A stretch of 64,000 bases of DNA from Myxococcales bacterium (GTDB taxonomy: Bacteria; Myxococcota_A; Polyangia; Palsa-1104; JAEUJZ01). The stretch spans positions 175,133 to 239,132 of the forward strand of contig JAEUJZ010000078.1 of NCBI GenBank assembly GCA_016794505.1. Direction: 5' to 3'. A program made the translations under genes and the position numbers. The first letter of the stretch is position 1, and each line of letters starts with the position of its first letter. The notes under the pieces were generated by a model. The model searched no databases, was not told the origin of the DNA, and saw only the letters and a program-made list of their open reading frames with translations. Below, in pieces: positions 1 through 8,445 of the stretch.

Positions 1-2
1 AT

Positions 3-341
3 CCCGTTGTCGGCGGTCGCGCCAACTGGGAAGGGGGGCTGGGCGATCAGGGGGCGCAGGTGCAAAAAGGCGGCGAGTCGAACTTCCAGGGACGCTACAT
101 CATTCGCCACTACTGGGAAGGCGCGGTGAAGTGCAAGAACCCGCGCTATGGCCTGTGGGGCGGGCCGCCAGGTCAGGGATACAACCCAGGAGGCTCTGGG
201 CCCGTGGAGGCGGCGCAAGACCTCGCGAACTCACCGCGGGGACGTGTAAAGTTGCCGACGGTGATCGAGAGTGGCCTGCCTGCGTTTGGCATTCCGGCGC
301 GTCCCCGTCCGCTGCGTCCCGGCGAAGCCCCGCGCCGCTAG
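3..341 (+). CDS. C-terminal fragment of a hypothetical (probably exported) protein
   Basis: An open frame enters from the left edge and ends at a TAG at 339-341, giving the last 112 residues of a gene whose start lies outside the window. The visible part is rich in Gly, Pro and aromatic residues (for example NFQGRYIIRHYWEGAVKC, then YGLWGGPPGQGYNPGG) and ends in a Pro/Arg-rich tail. The same style of tail occurs in exported proteins of myxobacteria, but I cannot name the family. An internal GTG at 60 also opens the frame, but the coding pattern continues upstream of it, so I treat the gene as truncated by the window edge. Confidence 0.55.
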   Translation, partial: PVVGGRANWEGGLGDQGAQVQKGGESNFQGRYIIRHYWEGAVKCKNPRYGLWGGPPGQGYNPGGSGPVEAAQDLANSPRGRVKLPTVIESGLPAFGIPARPRPLRPGEAPRR

Positions 342-433
342 CGACAGAGCCCGCGTGCTGGCAGATAGAAAAAGCCAACAAGCTCGCAGATCCGCGCTAA
401 AATAATCGCCAATCTTTTCAAGGAGTTTTCACG

Positions 434-1336
434 ATGACGGGCGCCCGACTATCACTCATTGTCTCGGCTGCTGCGCTGCTGGCCTTGCTACCAGCCTCGG
501 CGTCGGCTCAGCGGGGCAGCGATCCGGTACTTTCCCTCGGGGTGCAGTCCGCAGGGAAGTTCGATGCCAAGCTCAGCGCAGGGCTGCGGGAGTCGCTGGC
601 CAAAAGTGGTGAGCTCTTGGTCCAAGATGTCAAAGTGACTCCGGCTGAGCGGCTGTGTACCAACGCCGAGTGTATGACCCAGCTCGGCGGTCGCGAGGGA
701 GCCAAGCTGGTGGTGAGCACGCAGCTGCGGCCGAGTGGAGCCGGATCGCAGTACCTGACCACGGTGGTCTTCGACGTCGCCCGCCGCGTGCCGCATGACG
801 AGCATGGGGTCTGCGATCGCTGCAGCCCAGAGCTGCTGAACCGCGCCATCTCCGAGCTGGCCGAGCGATCTCTTCGCAACTATCGCGAGCGGGTGGCGGT
901 GCTGGCTGCGCCTGCGCCGACTGCTGCGGCCCCTGTGGCTGCTCCTGGAACGGCTGAGCCGCCGATGCCTGCATCCGCTGCGACGGCTGCGAGTCCAGGC
1001 CAGGCCGTTGCTGCGACACCGGCCCCAGCCGGCGAGCCAGCCACGAACAGTGAAGACTTCTGGGCGCGCATGCCAAAGAACCGCAAGATCGCCGCCGGCA
1101 TTCTGGGCGGGGCGCTCTTGCTGACGCTGATTCCGACGGTGGCCTTGCATGCGACAGACGGACAAGAGACCGGCCTGTCCTGTCGCTCGGCCCCCTGCAT
1201 TCTGCACAACCAACCGCTGTATATCGGCGGGTATGCGCTCAGCGGTGCTCTGGCCGTTGGGCTGACGCTGACGATCCTGTGGCCTACGGGCAAGGGCTCG
1301 TCCTCGACAACCGCGAGCGCGGTGGAGGTCAAGTAA
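434..1336 (+). CDS. exported/membrane protein with Ala-Pro linker, myxobacterial type
   Basis: This 300-residue protein has a clear signal peptide (hydrophobic stretch ending ASASAQ, residues 1-26). A globular domain with four Cys follows (CTNAEC and CDRC) to about residue 155, then an Ala/Pro-rich linker (about 158-205) and two hydrophobic segments near residues 215-236 and 262-281. The layout (exported N-domain, linker, C-terminal membrane helices) resembles the PEGA protein at 19494 in this window. The N-domains are probably distant relatives, because both have a variable-Cys core that ends before the linker. AAGGAG lies 8 bases before the ATG. The next gene starts one base after the stop, so the two are one transcription unit. 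Function unknown. Confidence 0.85.
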   Translation: MTGARLSLIVSAAALLALLPASASAQRGSDPVLSLGVQSAGKFDAKLSAGLRESLAKSGELLVQDVKVTPAERLCTNAECMTQLGGREGAKLVVSTQLRPSGAGSQYLTTVVFDVARRVPHDEHGVCDRCSPELLNRAISELAERSLRNYRERVAVLAAPAPTAAAPVAAPGTAEPPMPASAATAASPGQAVAATPAPAGEPATNSEDFWARMPKNRKIAAGILGGALLLTLIPTVALHATDGQETGLSCRSAPCILHNQPLYIGGYALSGALAVGLTLTILWPTGKGSSSTTASAVEVK

Positions 1337-1337
1337 G

Positions 1338-2633
1338 ATGCGACGCAAGCACAAGGCAGCAACGACTCTGGCGGCAATGGTGGGATTGACTTCGTTGGCG
1401 CTCGGCGGTGGCGTCGGGTGTTCCGTACCGCTGTGTGAAGAGCGACCGGGAGATCCCCGCTGCATGGCGGATGGTGGAACGACCGCAGACTTGGCCGTTC
1501 TATCGACGCGGCTTTCCAAGAATGGTGGGCGCGTGAACGTCACCGCCAAGGGCGCGACCAACGTCAAGCTGGTCCTGCCTGGCAACCTGGAAGTCGGCTG
1601 CACCGTCGACGGATCCGGCAGCGGTAGCTGCGATGTATCCATGACTCAGCTCGCAGCCGTGACGCCTGGTCAGATCAGCGTCACTCTCAAGGCGGGCGAC
1701 AAGAGCCTCTCCGCCAAGCTTCGCGTCTTTCAGCCCCCGACCTTCATGGACGCCACGGGGATGAAGGCGACGTATAGTACGGGCGCTCGCCAGCCCACCT
1801 GGGTGCAGGTCGCGAAGGGCCATGTGTTCATGTCTGAAGACAGCGCGACGAACCGGCAAATAAACGAGTACATGATTTCTGGAACGACCATACAGTCGCT
1901 TCCTGATCGTGAACCATTCGTCAATACGGTACCTCTGTCGACGGTTCTTGACGTCAGCGAAGGCCAAGTGGTGCGGGCGGGGTTAAGCGGGGCGATGTTT
2001 GCTCTTGAGAATGCCGACTTGGCCGCGACGACCGATGTGTACACCTCGTTCAAGATGGTGAACTTGACCAAGGTGAATGCGCTCTCGGTGAATCGCGATA
2101 GCACGGTGATGGCGGTGGCCGGAGAGGGCGCCGATGCGCCGCTCAAGGCGTTTACGGTGCCGACGCCGGGCCAGACGAACTCGGCGGCCGTGATCCTGAA
2201 CGGCGGCTCGCAAAAGGCCGTCATGCGCGTCGGCGTAGGCAAGCTGACCGACATGTCGACGGTGGACATCGTGGCCGCGCACAGCGATGGCGCCAGCGTC
2301 TTCCTGCAGAAGACCGGCATGGCCAGCCCTTCGCTGGATCAGGCGCTGTCTTCGGCTGTTGGGTCGAAGCTGATCGGTCCTGGACTCACGGCGATGGCCC
2401 TTGGGGATATCGATCGCGATGGTCTGGATGACGTGATCGCAGCCCAGGGCACCAGCATCATCGTGCTGTCCATCGACGGAACGACGGTGACTAGCACGCC
2501 TGTGCTGTCCAGTCTGCCCGCTGCCGTCGATGCCATTGCCGTTGGCGATGTCAGTGGCGATGGCAAGCCGGATCTGGTCATCGCGCAAAAGACCGGCGCT
2601 ATGCTGACGGTCTTCCTGAACCAGGTGCAGTAG
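1338..2633 (+). CDS. lipoprotein with FG-GAP/VCBS-type repeats
   Basis: The 431-residue protein begins with a lipoprotein signal (basic MRRKHK, hydrophobic core, lipobox ending GGGVGC), so it is predicted to be exported and lipid-anchored. The C-terminal part contains two typical FG-GAP/VCBS calcium-loop motifs, DIDRDGLDD and DVSGDGKPD, in the usual 'GD.dgDG..D' setting; the middle reads as weaker beta-propeller blades. Such proteins are generally surface binding proteins. The ATG is separated by one base from the TAA of the preceding gene, so the pair is probably translated together. No catalytic domain is visible. Confidence 0.87.
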   Translation: MRRKHKAATTLAAMVGLTSLALGGGVGCSVPLCEERPGDPRCMADGGTTADLAVLSTRLSKNGGRVNVTAKGATNVKLVLPGNLEVGCTVDGSGSGSCDVSMTQLAAVTPGQISVTLKAGDKSLSAKLRVFQPPTFMDATGMKATYSTGARQPTWVQVAKGHVFMSEDSATNRQINEYMISGTTIQSLPDREPFVNTVPLSTVLDVSEGQVVRAGLSGAMFALENADLAATTDVYTSFKMVNLTKVNALSVNRDSTVMAVAGEGADAPLKAFTVPTPGQTNSAAVILNGGSQKAVMRVGVGKLTDMSTVDIVAAHSDGASVFLQKTGMASPSLDQALSSAVGSKLIGPGLTAMALGDIDRDGLDDVIAAQGTSIIVLSIDGTTVTSTPVLSSLPAAVDAIAVGDVSGDGKPDLVIAQKTGAMLTVFLNQVQ

Positions 2634-2696
2634 GCCCCGTAGCTCTCCTGGCTTCCTTCTCCCTCTGCCCGTATTCCCGTGATATAGACTGAGGCG

Positions 2697-4262
2697 ATGC
2701 CGTTATCGCCCGGCCAGGTCATCAACGACACCTATCGCATCGAGCGCCTGCTCGGAGCGGGAGGGATGGCCGAGGTATATGTCGCGGCGCACACCCGCTT
2801 GCCCCGACGCTTCGCGATCAAAGTGATGAATGTCGAAGCCAGCCAGCGGGCGCCATTTTTGGCCCGCTTCCGTCGCGAGGCCGAGATTCTGGGCATGCTG
2901 CGAAACCCCCACATCGTCGACATCACCGACTGGAATGCGCTACCCGATGGCAGCCCGTATCTGGTGATGGAGCTTCTCGACGGCGAAGATCTGGCGGCAC
3001 TGCTTGGGCGTCAGCGAATCTTGCCGCTGCCACAGGCGTTGGCGCTGACGGCGCAGATCGGCGAGGCGCTGGCTGCGGCGCACGGCGCGGGTGTGGTGCA
3101 TCGCGATCTGAAGCCAGGGAACATCTTTTTGTGCCGAAACGGTGCCTTTCCGCAGTTCGTCAAGGTGCTGGACTTCGGCATTGCCAAGCTCGCACAGGTC
3201 GATCGCACACCGCTGACGGCAAACGCGTCGCTGATGGGCACGCCCGGCTACATGGCGCCCGAACAGGCGCTGGGCAAGGCGAATGAGGTCGATGCGCGGA
3301 GCGACCAGTTCGCACTGGCCGCCATCGTGTACGAGATGCTGGCGGGACAGCCGGCGTTTTTTCGCCCCGGTGACTCGGTGTTCAACATCCTGGAGCGGGT
3401 GATCCACGAGGATCCTCCGCCGCTCAACGAGACGCAGGCCAGTGCCGCTGTCAGCCGAGCCGTAAAGCGTGGGCTCAGCAAGAATCGTGAGGCTCGCTTC
3501 CCAAGTGTTCCAGAGTTCTTGGCGGCCGCCGGAGCCACGCGACAGCTTGCCTATGGCCAGGGGGCCGTCGCTGCCCCGCCCATCACCGTCGATGAGCGCG
3601 CTGGTGAGTTGACGCACTCGCCGGGAACGCGTCGCAAGATCTATGTTGCGTCGCTGGTTGGGGTGGCGCTGACCGCTCTTCTGGGGGGCTCCTATGCGAT
3701 CTTTGGTCGCGATGTGGGCAGTGAGCCGAGCGCGCCGCAGCCTCGTGGGTCTGACCCGGCCTTGGCCCCATCGCCAGTGGCCAGTCCACCTTCGACGCCC
3801 CGCGTCGGCCCCGCGCCGGTCCACCCCGCGGGAGCAGCTGAGTCGCTGGGGCCGTTGGCAGCGCCTGGGTCTGCAGGTGTGGCCGTGCAGCCCGCCGCAG
3901 GCCCGCCATCCGACGAGGCGGAGCCGTCTGCGCCGGAGACCGCTGCCTCGCTGAACAAGGCTTCCTCTGCCAAGTCTGGCGGCAAGCCGGGCAAGGCGGC
4001 TTCCCCCCGACGCTTCGTGGTCACGGGGACGCGTAGCCCGGCACAAGATCTGGCCGTGACGATCTGCGCTCGCAAAGAGCTCGCTCAGGCCAACCTGGCC
4101 ACGGGGGCGGTGATCAAGCTGGAGCGCAGCGGCACGCTGCAGATCGTCGAGGCCCCCGCCGTGGTGCATCAGACGGGGTTTGGCGCGTGTCTAAGACAGG
4201 CGCTGGCCAATTTCCCGCAACACTTGATCCCATCGGAAGTCACCGTGCGAGTGGGCAAGTAA
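2697..4262 (+). CDS. Ser/Thr protein kinase, PknB type, single-pass membrane
   Basis: This is a complete eukaryotic-like Ser/Thr kinase of 521 residues. The Gly loop is GAGGMAEV (about 20-27), the ATP-anchoring Lys is K42 (AIKVM), the catalytic loop is HRDLKPGN with H135-R136-D137, the DFG motif starts at D159 and an APE motif follows, so it should be active. A transmembrane segment lies at about 315-336. It is followed by a Pro/Ala-rich linker and an extracytoplasmic C-terminal domain of about 85 residues with two Cys. The layout suggests an outside sensor controlling the cytoplasmic kinase. The stop overlaps the likely ATG of the next gene (TAATG), so the kinase and the downstream lipoprotein are translationally coupled. 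Confidence 0.95.
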   Translation: MPLSPGQVINDTYRIERLLGAGGMAEVYVAAHTRLPRRFAIKVMNVEASQRAPFLARFRREAEILGMLRNPHIVDITDWNALPDGSPYLVMELLDGEDLAALLGRQRILPLPQALALTAQIGEALAAAHGAGVVHRDLKPGNIFLCRNGAFPQFVKVLDFGIAKLAQVDRTPLTANASLMGTPGYMAPEQALGKANEVDARSDQFALAAIVYEMLAGQPAFFRPGDSVFNILERVIHEDPPPLNETQASAAVSRAVKRGLSKNREARFPSVPEFLAAAGATRQLAYGQGAVAAPPITVDERAGELTHSPGTRRKIYVASLVGVALTALLGGSYAIFGRDVGSEPSAPQPRGSDPALAPSPVASPPSTPRVGPAPVHPAGAAESLGPLAAPGSAGVAVQPAAGPPSDEAEPSAPETAASLNKASSAKSGGKPGKAASPRRFVVTGTRSPAQDLAVTICARKELAQANLATGAVIKLERSGTLQIVEAPAVVHQTGFGACLRQALANFPQHLIPSEVTVRVGK

Positions 4263-5014
4263 TGGGTCCTCGTTTGTTCCGCGAGAGCATGTCATTCCGG
4301 GCGTTCGAGCGGGCAGTAGGCCCAGCGTGTGCGTTCATTCGGGGGCTGCGTGCGTGCCTGGGGGCGTTGGCTGTTCTTGCTCTCGTCGGCTGCGCCTCGA
4401 ACGAGGCCGCGCTTGTGAGCCTGCGGACCGAGCTTGCGCAGCAGCGCGCCGAGCTAAACCAGCTACGCAATGAGATGAACGACGGCCTGACGCTGGCTCT
4501 CTGCAACCCAGAGCTACGACAGCTTCTGGAAGACGTGCAGCGCGAGTGCATGCAGCCAGCAGCGTCGGGTCCCGCGGCACCTCCGGGGGTTGGGCAGTGT
4601 ACGACCAAGCAGATCCGCCCGGCGGTGATCTCGGCCGATCCAGAACATCGCGGGCGCTTCCTCAAGCTGATGTCGCACCTGCCACACGAGGTTGTGTACA
4701 TCGCCAAGGGCGGCACCGAGGTGGCCCCGTATCGCTTGGATCGCCTGCATCGCTTGGTGCGCCGTGCGCTTTTGCAGAGCACGGTTTTTTTGGTTGTTTC
4801 GTCGCCAGAAGACGGCGAGTCCGAAGCGCTGCGTCGCGCCGAGATGGTCGAGCGCATGCTGCGTGATCGGCAGGTTGACGCCAGCAAGATCCGTCGCTGG
4901 CTGTATGCCTATCCAGCGACCAAGCTCGACATCGATCGCGCTGCCGACCTGCCAGGCCTGGGCGAGAGCCGCGATCTGTTCCGCGGCGTCTGGGTCTTTC
5001 GCGCCGACTGCTGA
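4262..5014 (+). CDS. lipoprotein with coiled coil and divergent OmpA-like domain
   Basis: The ATG at 4262 overlaps the kinase stop codon; an in-frame start at 4187 would run inside the kinase gene and is less likely. The 250-residue product has a hydrophobic segment with lipobox LALVGC (Cys44), then a short heptad-rich stretch (LRTELAQQRAELNQLRNEM) that should form a coiled coil. The C-terminal 110 residues resemble an OmpA/MotB peptidoglycan-binding domain: a beta strand (FLVVSSPED) followed by RRAEMVERMLRDRQVDASK, like the 'RAeaVr.yLv..GVdasRi' helix of that family. The usual Asp/Arg peptidoglycan-binding residues are not obvious. It may deliver an envelope signal to the coupled kinase; this is an inference from gene order. 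Confidence 0.75.
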   Translation: MGPRLFRESMSFRAFERAVGPACAFIRGLRACLGALAVLALVGCASNEAALVSLRTELAQQRAELNQLRNEMNDGLTLALCNPELRQLLEDVQRECMQPAASGPAAPPGVGQCTTKQIRPAVISADPEHRGRFLKLMSHLPHEVVYIAKGGTEVAPYRLDRLHRLVRRALLQSTVFLVVSSPEDGESEALRRAEMVERMLRDRQVDASKIRRWLYAYPATKLDIDRAADLPGLGESRDLFRGVWVFRADC

Positions 5015-5055
5015 CGCCGTCCGCCTAGCGATGGCAGCGTCTCGAAGGGCAGGGG

Positions 5056-6549
5056 CTATTCGACGTAGTTCGAGTCGTCGAGCAGATCCTTTACGGCCTT
5101 GCCTAGCTCGACACTGCCGAAGATCCAGCGGTGCAGCGTGGTCAGAATCGGCATGCGCAGCCCATTGGCGTCGGCCAGGCGGTGCGTCTCGCGGATCATG
5201 TTGACGCTCTCGCAGGTGCCGCTGATCTCTTTGAGCGCGTCGGCAACATCGATCCCTGAGCCGAGCTGCATGCCCAGCTGATAGTCGCTGGCATCCCGAC
5301 GCTGACTGGCCACCATCAGTCCACCGACACCGGCCAGCCCGGCGAACGTTCTTTCGCGCCCTCCCAGGGCGGCCCCAAGCCGAGCGAACTCGGCCGCACT
5401 GCGCGAGACCAATACAGCCCGTGCCGCGATCCCGAACTCCAGCACTTCGCAGACGCCGCTGGCCAGCGCCACGACGCAGCTCAGAGCGCGCGAAAGCTCG
5501 ACGCCAATCAGGTCGCTGCTGCTGTAGATGCGCAGGGTCGGGCAGGAAAGAACCTGGCGCACGGCGGCAGTCACGCCCTCTGTGCTGCTGCCACAGACCA
5601 GGGCCGCTGGGCTCCACTCCTCCAGATCCTCGGCGAGCGCGGGGCCGGCGAGCGCGCCGATCCGCGAAAGGGGCGTCTCTTCTTGCACGATTTGCGAGAT
5701 CAGGCGGGCGGGCTGTCCGCTCTCTCCTGCGAGCAGGCTGCCGATGCTGTGGACCAGGATCTGCTGCGGTCGCAGCACGCCTGCGATTCGACGCAGAGTC
5801 GAGCGCACGGCGGCCGCGGGCACGGCCAAGAACAGAAGATCAGCGGCCGCGACATCTTTCAGCTCGCTGGGCACGCTGCTGTGATCTGGCTCGTCATCGG
5901 TCATGGACAGACCGGCAAACGAGCCAGCACTCATGATGGTCGCTTCTTCGGCGTTGGCTTTCAGCGACGAGCGCAGCGGCTCTGCCGTCGGCGGGCCAGC
6001 CAGCGCAGCGAATGAGCCAGCGCTCATGATGGTCGCTTCTTCTGGCTCGGCTTTCTGTCCACTGCCCGCGCGCATCGGGCGCATCGAACCGCCGAGTCGC
6101 GCGCTGAGCTGATCGGCCAGCGAGCTGCTGCCGCCCATCATGGTCGCATCGTCGCTGTCGGCTTTGATATGGGCCTTAAGTGGCTTTAGAGCGCCGCTCA
6201 GCGAGCCCAGGCCCATCATGGTTGCATCGTCGCTATCGGCCTTGAGGACACCACGAGAAGAAGCCGGTCCGACGACGCCCATCATGGTTGCATCGTCGCT
6301 GTCGGCCTTGAATCGCCCGCGCCCTGCACTGCTTGGCCCGACGGCGCCCATCATGGTTGCATCGTCGCTTTCGGCACGAAACGCGGGCCGTGGCGTGGGA
6401 CCGCGATCACCGACGGCGCCGCGCGGTGGCACGTACTGCGAGACGCGCTTGATGATGCCGCGCTGCTTGCGCTGGTTCTGAACGAGCAGGCCCATCAGCG
6501 CGCGGGCCCAGCGCCCGCCACCAAGGACTGCAACCGAAAGCTCCTTCAT
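5056..6549 (-). CDS. GpsA-like pseudoenzyme with six Asp/Glu-Ala-Thr repeats
   Basis: The 497-residue protein has the two-domain fold of NAD-dependent glycerol-3-phosphate dehydrogenase. It shows a Rossmann start (VAVLGGGRWARAL, residues 6-18), the second half of the nucleotide domain (LLFLAVPAAAVRSTL, from 238), a retained AGPALAED (301-308) and the helical C-domain (GVELSRAL, TFAGLAGVGG). Catalytic residues are missing: the Lys of the usual ALKNV is Ser357, the Asp of GLGD is Gly410 and the SRN substrate motif reads ASD (420-422). About 150 residues are inserted after the first helix. They carry six repeats ending in [DE][DE]AT[MI]M, with Thr at 65, 88, 110, 136, 173 and 204. GpsA normally has about 330 residues. 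A GGGAGG ribosome site precedes the ATG. I infer a kinase-controlled scaffold or sensor, not an enzyme. Confidence 0.85.
   Translation of the reverse strand: MKELSVAVLGGGRWARALMGLLVQNQRKQRGIIKRVSQYVPPRGAVGDRGPTPRPAFRAESDDATMMGAVGPSSAGRGRFKADSDDATMMGVVGPASSRGVLKADSDDATMMGLGSLSGALKPLKAHIKADSDDATMMGGSSSLADQLSARLGGSMRPMRAGSGQKAEPEEATIMSAGSFAALAGPPTAEPLRSSLKANAEEATIMSAGSFAGLSMTDDEPDHSSVPSELKDVAAADLLFLAVPAAAVRSTLRRIAGVLRPQQILVHSIGSLLAGESGQPARLISQIVQEETPLSRIGALAGPALAEDLEEWSPAALVCGSSTEGVTAAVRQVLSCPTLRIYSSSDLIGVELSRALSCVVALASGVCEVLEFGIAARAVLVSRSAAEFARLGAALGGRERTFAGLAGVGGLMVASQRRDASDYQLGMQLGSGIDVADALKEISGTCESVNMIRETHRLADANGLRMPILTTLHRWIFGSVELGKAVKDLLDDSNYVE
5921..6379 (-). repeat. coding repeats: four DDATMM and two EEATIM units
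   Basis: Within the GpsA-like gene, four nearly identical blocks of about 32 bases encode A-[DE]-S-DDATMMG (centred near 6363, 6294, 6228 and 6150). Two further blocks encode EEATIMSAGSFA (near 6033 and 5942). Spacing between units is irregular and filled with Gly/Ser/Pro-rich sequence, as in a flexible linker. Conservation is strongest over the acidic-Ala-Thr-Met-Met core, which points to selection on a short peptide motif rather than recent duplication alone. Confidence 0.85.
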
Positions 6550-6873
6550 TACTGCCTCCCGATTACGGAGTCCCCCACGGGAGCTCCCCCCAAGAACAAC
6601 AGGAACCGCATTCTCCCTCGCAGGGCACAGGGCCCTCCAAGGTCATCCACGCATCATATCAGCTTGCGGGAGGGGAAAGATCGCTCGTCTTGTCCGACAC
6701 AGACCTTGGTTCTGCCTGGGATGCGGTCGCTGCTCATGCGCAGCCGACGCGTCGGGATCGTTCGGGCAGAGCCCGTGTTCAGCGCAGCCAACCTCAAGCA
6801 CGGCGTCTGAAAATTCCCGCAGGCCGGTTTGCCCTTTGCAGTATGCTGAAACGACTCGTCAAAGGGGATCTGC
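6550..6873. other. intergenic region between divergent genes, no gene seen
   Basis: The 324 bases separate the GpsA-like gene (leftward) from the permease (rightward), so promoters for both must lie here. I see no convincing open frame with a ribosome site, no RNA gene and no strong palindrome. The only clear signals are the two ribosome-binding sites at its edges: GGGAGG for the leftward gene and AAAGGGG at 6861 for the rightward one. Confidence 0.5.
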
Positions 6874-8439
6874 ATGCGCTGGCTGGTGCGCGGCGACATC
6901 GACGGTTTCTTCGGCCTTGCTCTGGACAACTTGGTTCAGTTTCTGCTGATCGACAGTCTCTGCCGATTCGTTTTGGGCTTGCCGCCGGACCTGCTGTACG
7001 GCCGCATCTTGCCGGGGGCGGCGGTCTCGCTGCTCGTCGGGAACGTGTTCTATGCCCGGCAGGCGATGCAGCTTGCCAAAGAGACCGGCCGCAGCGATGT
7101 CTGCGCCTTGCCGTACGGCATCAACACCGTCTCGCTATTGGCGTATGTCTTTCTGGTGATGCTGCCGGCCAAGCTTGCAGCGCAAGCAGCAGGAGCCGCC
7201 GATCCAGCGCGGGTGGCCTGGCAGGCCGGCTTGGTGGCGTGCTTGGGCTCGGGGCTGATCACCATCGCCGGTTCTTTTGTCGCCGAGCGCGTCCGCAAAA
7301 TGACGCCACGCGCTGCGCTGTTATCGACGCTGTCGGGCATCGCTTTGGGCTTCATCTCGCTGGGCTTTTTGTTCCGCACCTTCGCCAATCCGCTCGTCGG
7401 TCTGACGACCCTTGCCATCGTGCTTTTGATCTATTTCGGTCGCGTGCGCTTCAAGGGCGGCCTGCCGGGCGGCTTGGTGGCCATTGCGCTCGGCACGCTC
7501 TTGGCGTGGGTCACGCACATGGCTCCCGTCGGGGAGCGTCCAGCCGGAGCGATCTCGCTGCACCTGCCGCTGCCCGTGCTGGGCGATCTGTTTTCAGCTC
7601 TGTCGAGTGGCGCATGGCTGCGCTATCTCGCCGTGATCGTGCCGATGGCGCTGTTTGACCTGATCGGCTCGCTGCAAAACGTCGAGTCCGCCGAGGCTGC
7701 AGGCGATGCCTATCCGACGCGCCCCGCGCTGATGTTCAACGGCGTCGGGACCGTCGTGGCGGCGCTGTTCGGATCGTGCTTTCCGGCGACGATCTACATC
7801 GGTCACCCCGGCTGGAAAGCGCTGGGCGCACGGGCTGGCTATTCCATCTTGAACGGCGGCTTTGCCACGATCGTCTGCTTGACCGGCACGCTGGGTTGGC
7901 TGGCGTGGGCGGTGCCGATCGACGCGGGCATGGCCATCGTTCTGTGGATTGGCATCGTCATCACGGCGCAGTCGTTTCAGGCCACGCCCAAAGAACACGC
8001 GCCCGCTGTCGTCCTGGGCCTGCTGCCCGGCGTCGGAGCCTGGGGGGCGCTGATGGCCAAGAGTGGCCTGCGCGTCGCGGGCTTTGGCTCGCCCAATGGT
8101 CCCGAGTTTTCCGACAAGCTGGTCCCCGCTTTTGTCAACGCGGGAACGTACATCCAAGGCGCCTTCGCGCTAGAGCAGGGCTTCATCTTCACGTCGATGC
8201 TGCTTTCTGCCAGTACCGTCGCGGTGATCGAGCGCCGCTTTGAGACGGCTGGCAAGTGGTGCTTGGCCGGCGTGCTGTTCTGCGTCTTGGGCCTGATTCA
8301 CTCGTATCGCTTTACTCCGGCGGACACCGTCGTGAACTTGACACCAGCGTGGTGGCATGCCTTGGGCTATGCCGCCATGGCCATGGTGTTTTTCTCGGCC
8401 CGTTTTCTAACCGAACCCAGCGATGGGGCAAGCCACTAG
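6874..8439 (+). CDS. NCS2-family (xanthine/uracil-type) permease
   Basis: The 521-residue protein is hydrophobic throughout, with about 12-14 predicted membrane helices. It opens with RGDIDGFFGLALDNLVQ, which matches the N-terminal signature of NCS2 nucleobase permeases of the AzgA-like branch. It contains the family's conserved segments ALPYGINT, ALFDLIGSLQNVESAEAAGD and GSCFPATIYIGHPGWK. It probably imports a purine or related base with protons in the inner membrane; the substrate cannot be set from sequence. AAAGGGG lies seven bases before the ATG. The next gene starts six bases after the stop, so they are co-transcribed. Confidence 0.87.
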   Translation: MRWLVRGDIDGFFGLALDNLVQFLLIDSLCRFVLGLPPDLLYGRILPGAAVSLLVGNVFYARQAMQLAKETGRSDVCALPYGINTVSLLAYVFLVMLPAKLAAQAAGAADPARVAWQAGLVACLGSGLITIAGSFVAERVRKMTPRAALLSTLSGIALGFISLGFLFRTFANPLVGLTTLAIVLLIYFGRVRFKGGLPGGLVAIALGTLLAWVTHMAPVGERPAGAISLHLPLPVLGDLFSALSSGAWLRYLAVIVPMALFDLIGSLQNVESAEAAGDAYPTRPALMFNGVGTVVAALFGSCFPATIYIGHPGWKALGARAGYSILNGGFATIVCLTGTLGWLAWAVPIDAGMAIVLWIGIVITAQSFQATPKEHAPAVVLGLLPGVGAWGALMAKSGLRVAGFGSPNGPEFSDKLVPAFVNAGTYIQGAFALEQGFIFTSMLLSASTVAVIERRFETAGKWCLAGVLFCVLGLIHSYRFTPADTVVNLTPAWWHALGYAAMAMVFFSARFLTEPSDGASH

Positions 8440-8445
8440 GTCGGC

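Noticed and set aside
488..1642. long open frame on the minus strand opposite the first two genes
   Set aside because: High-GC genes produce long antisense frames. The sequence is Arg/Gln/His-rich, has no domain and no ribosome site, while the plus-strand genes have signal peptides and recognised motifs.
2940..4169. 409-residue minus-strand frame opposite the kinase
   Set aside because: Composition is Arg/His/Gln-rich and without motifs; the kinase on the other strand is complete.
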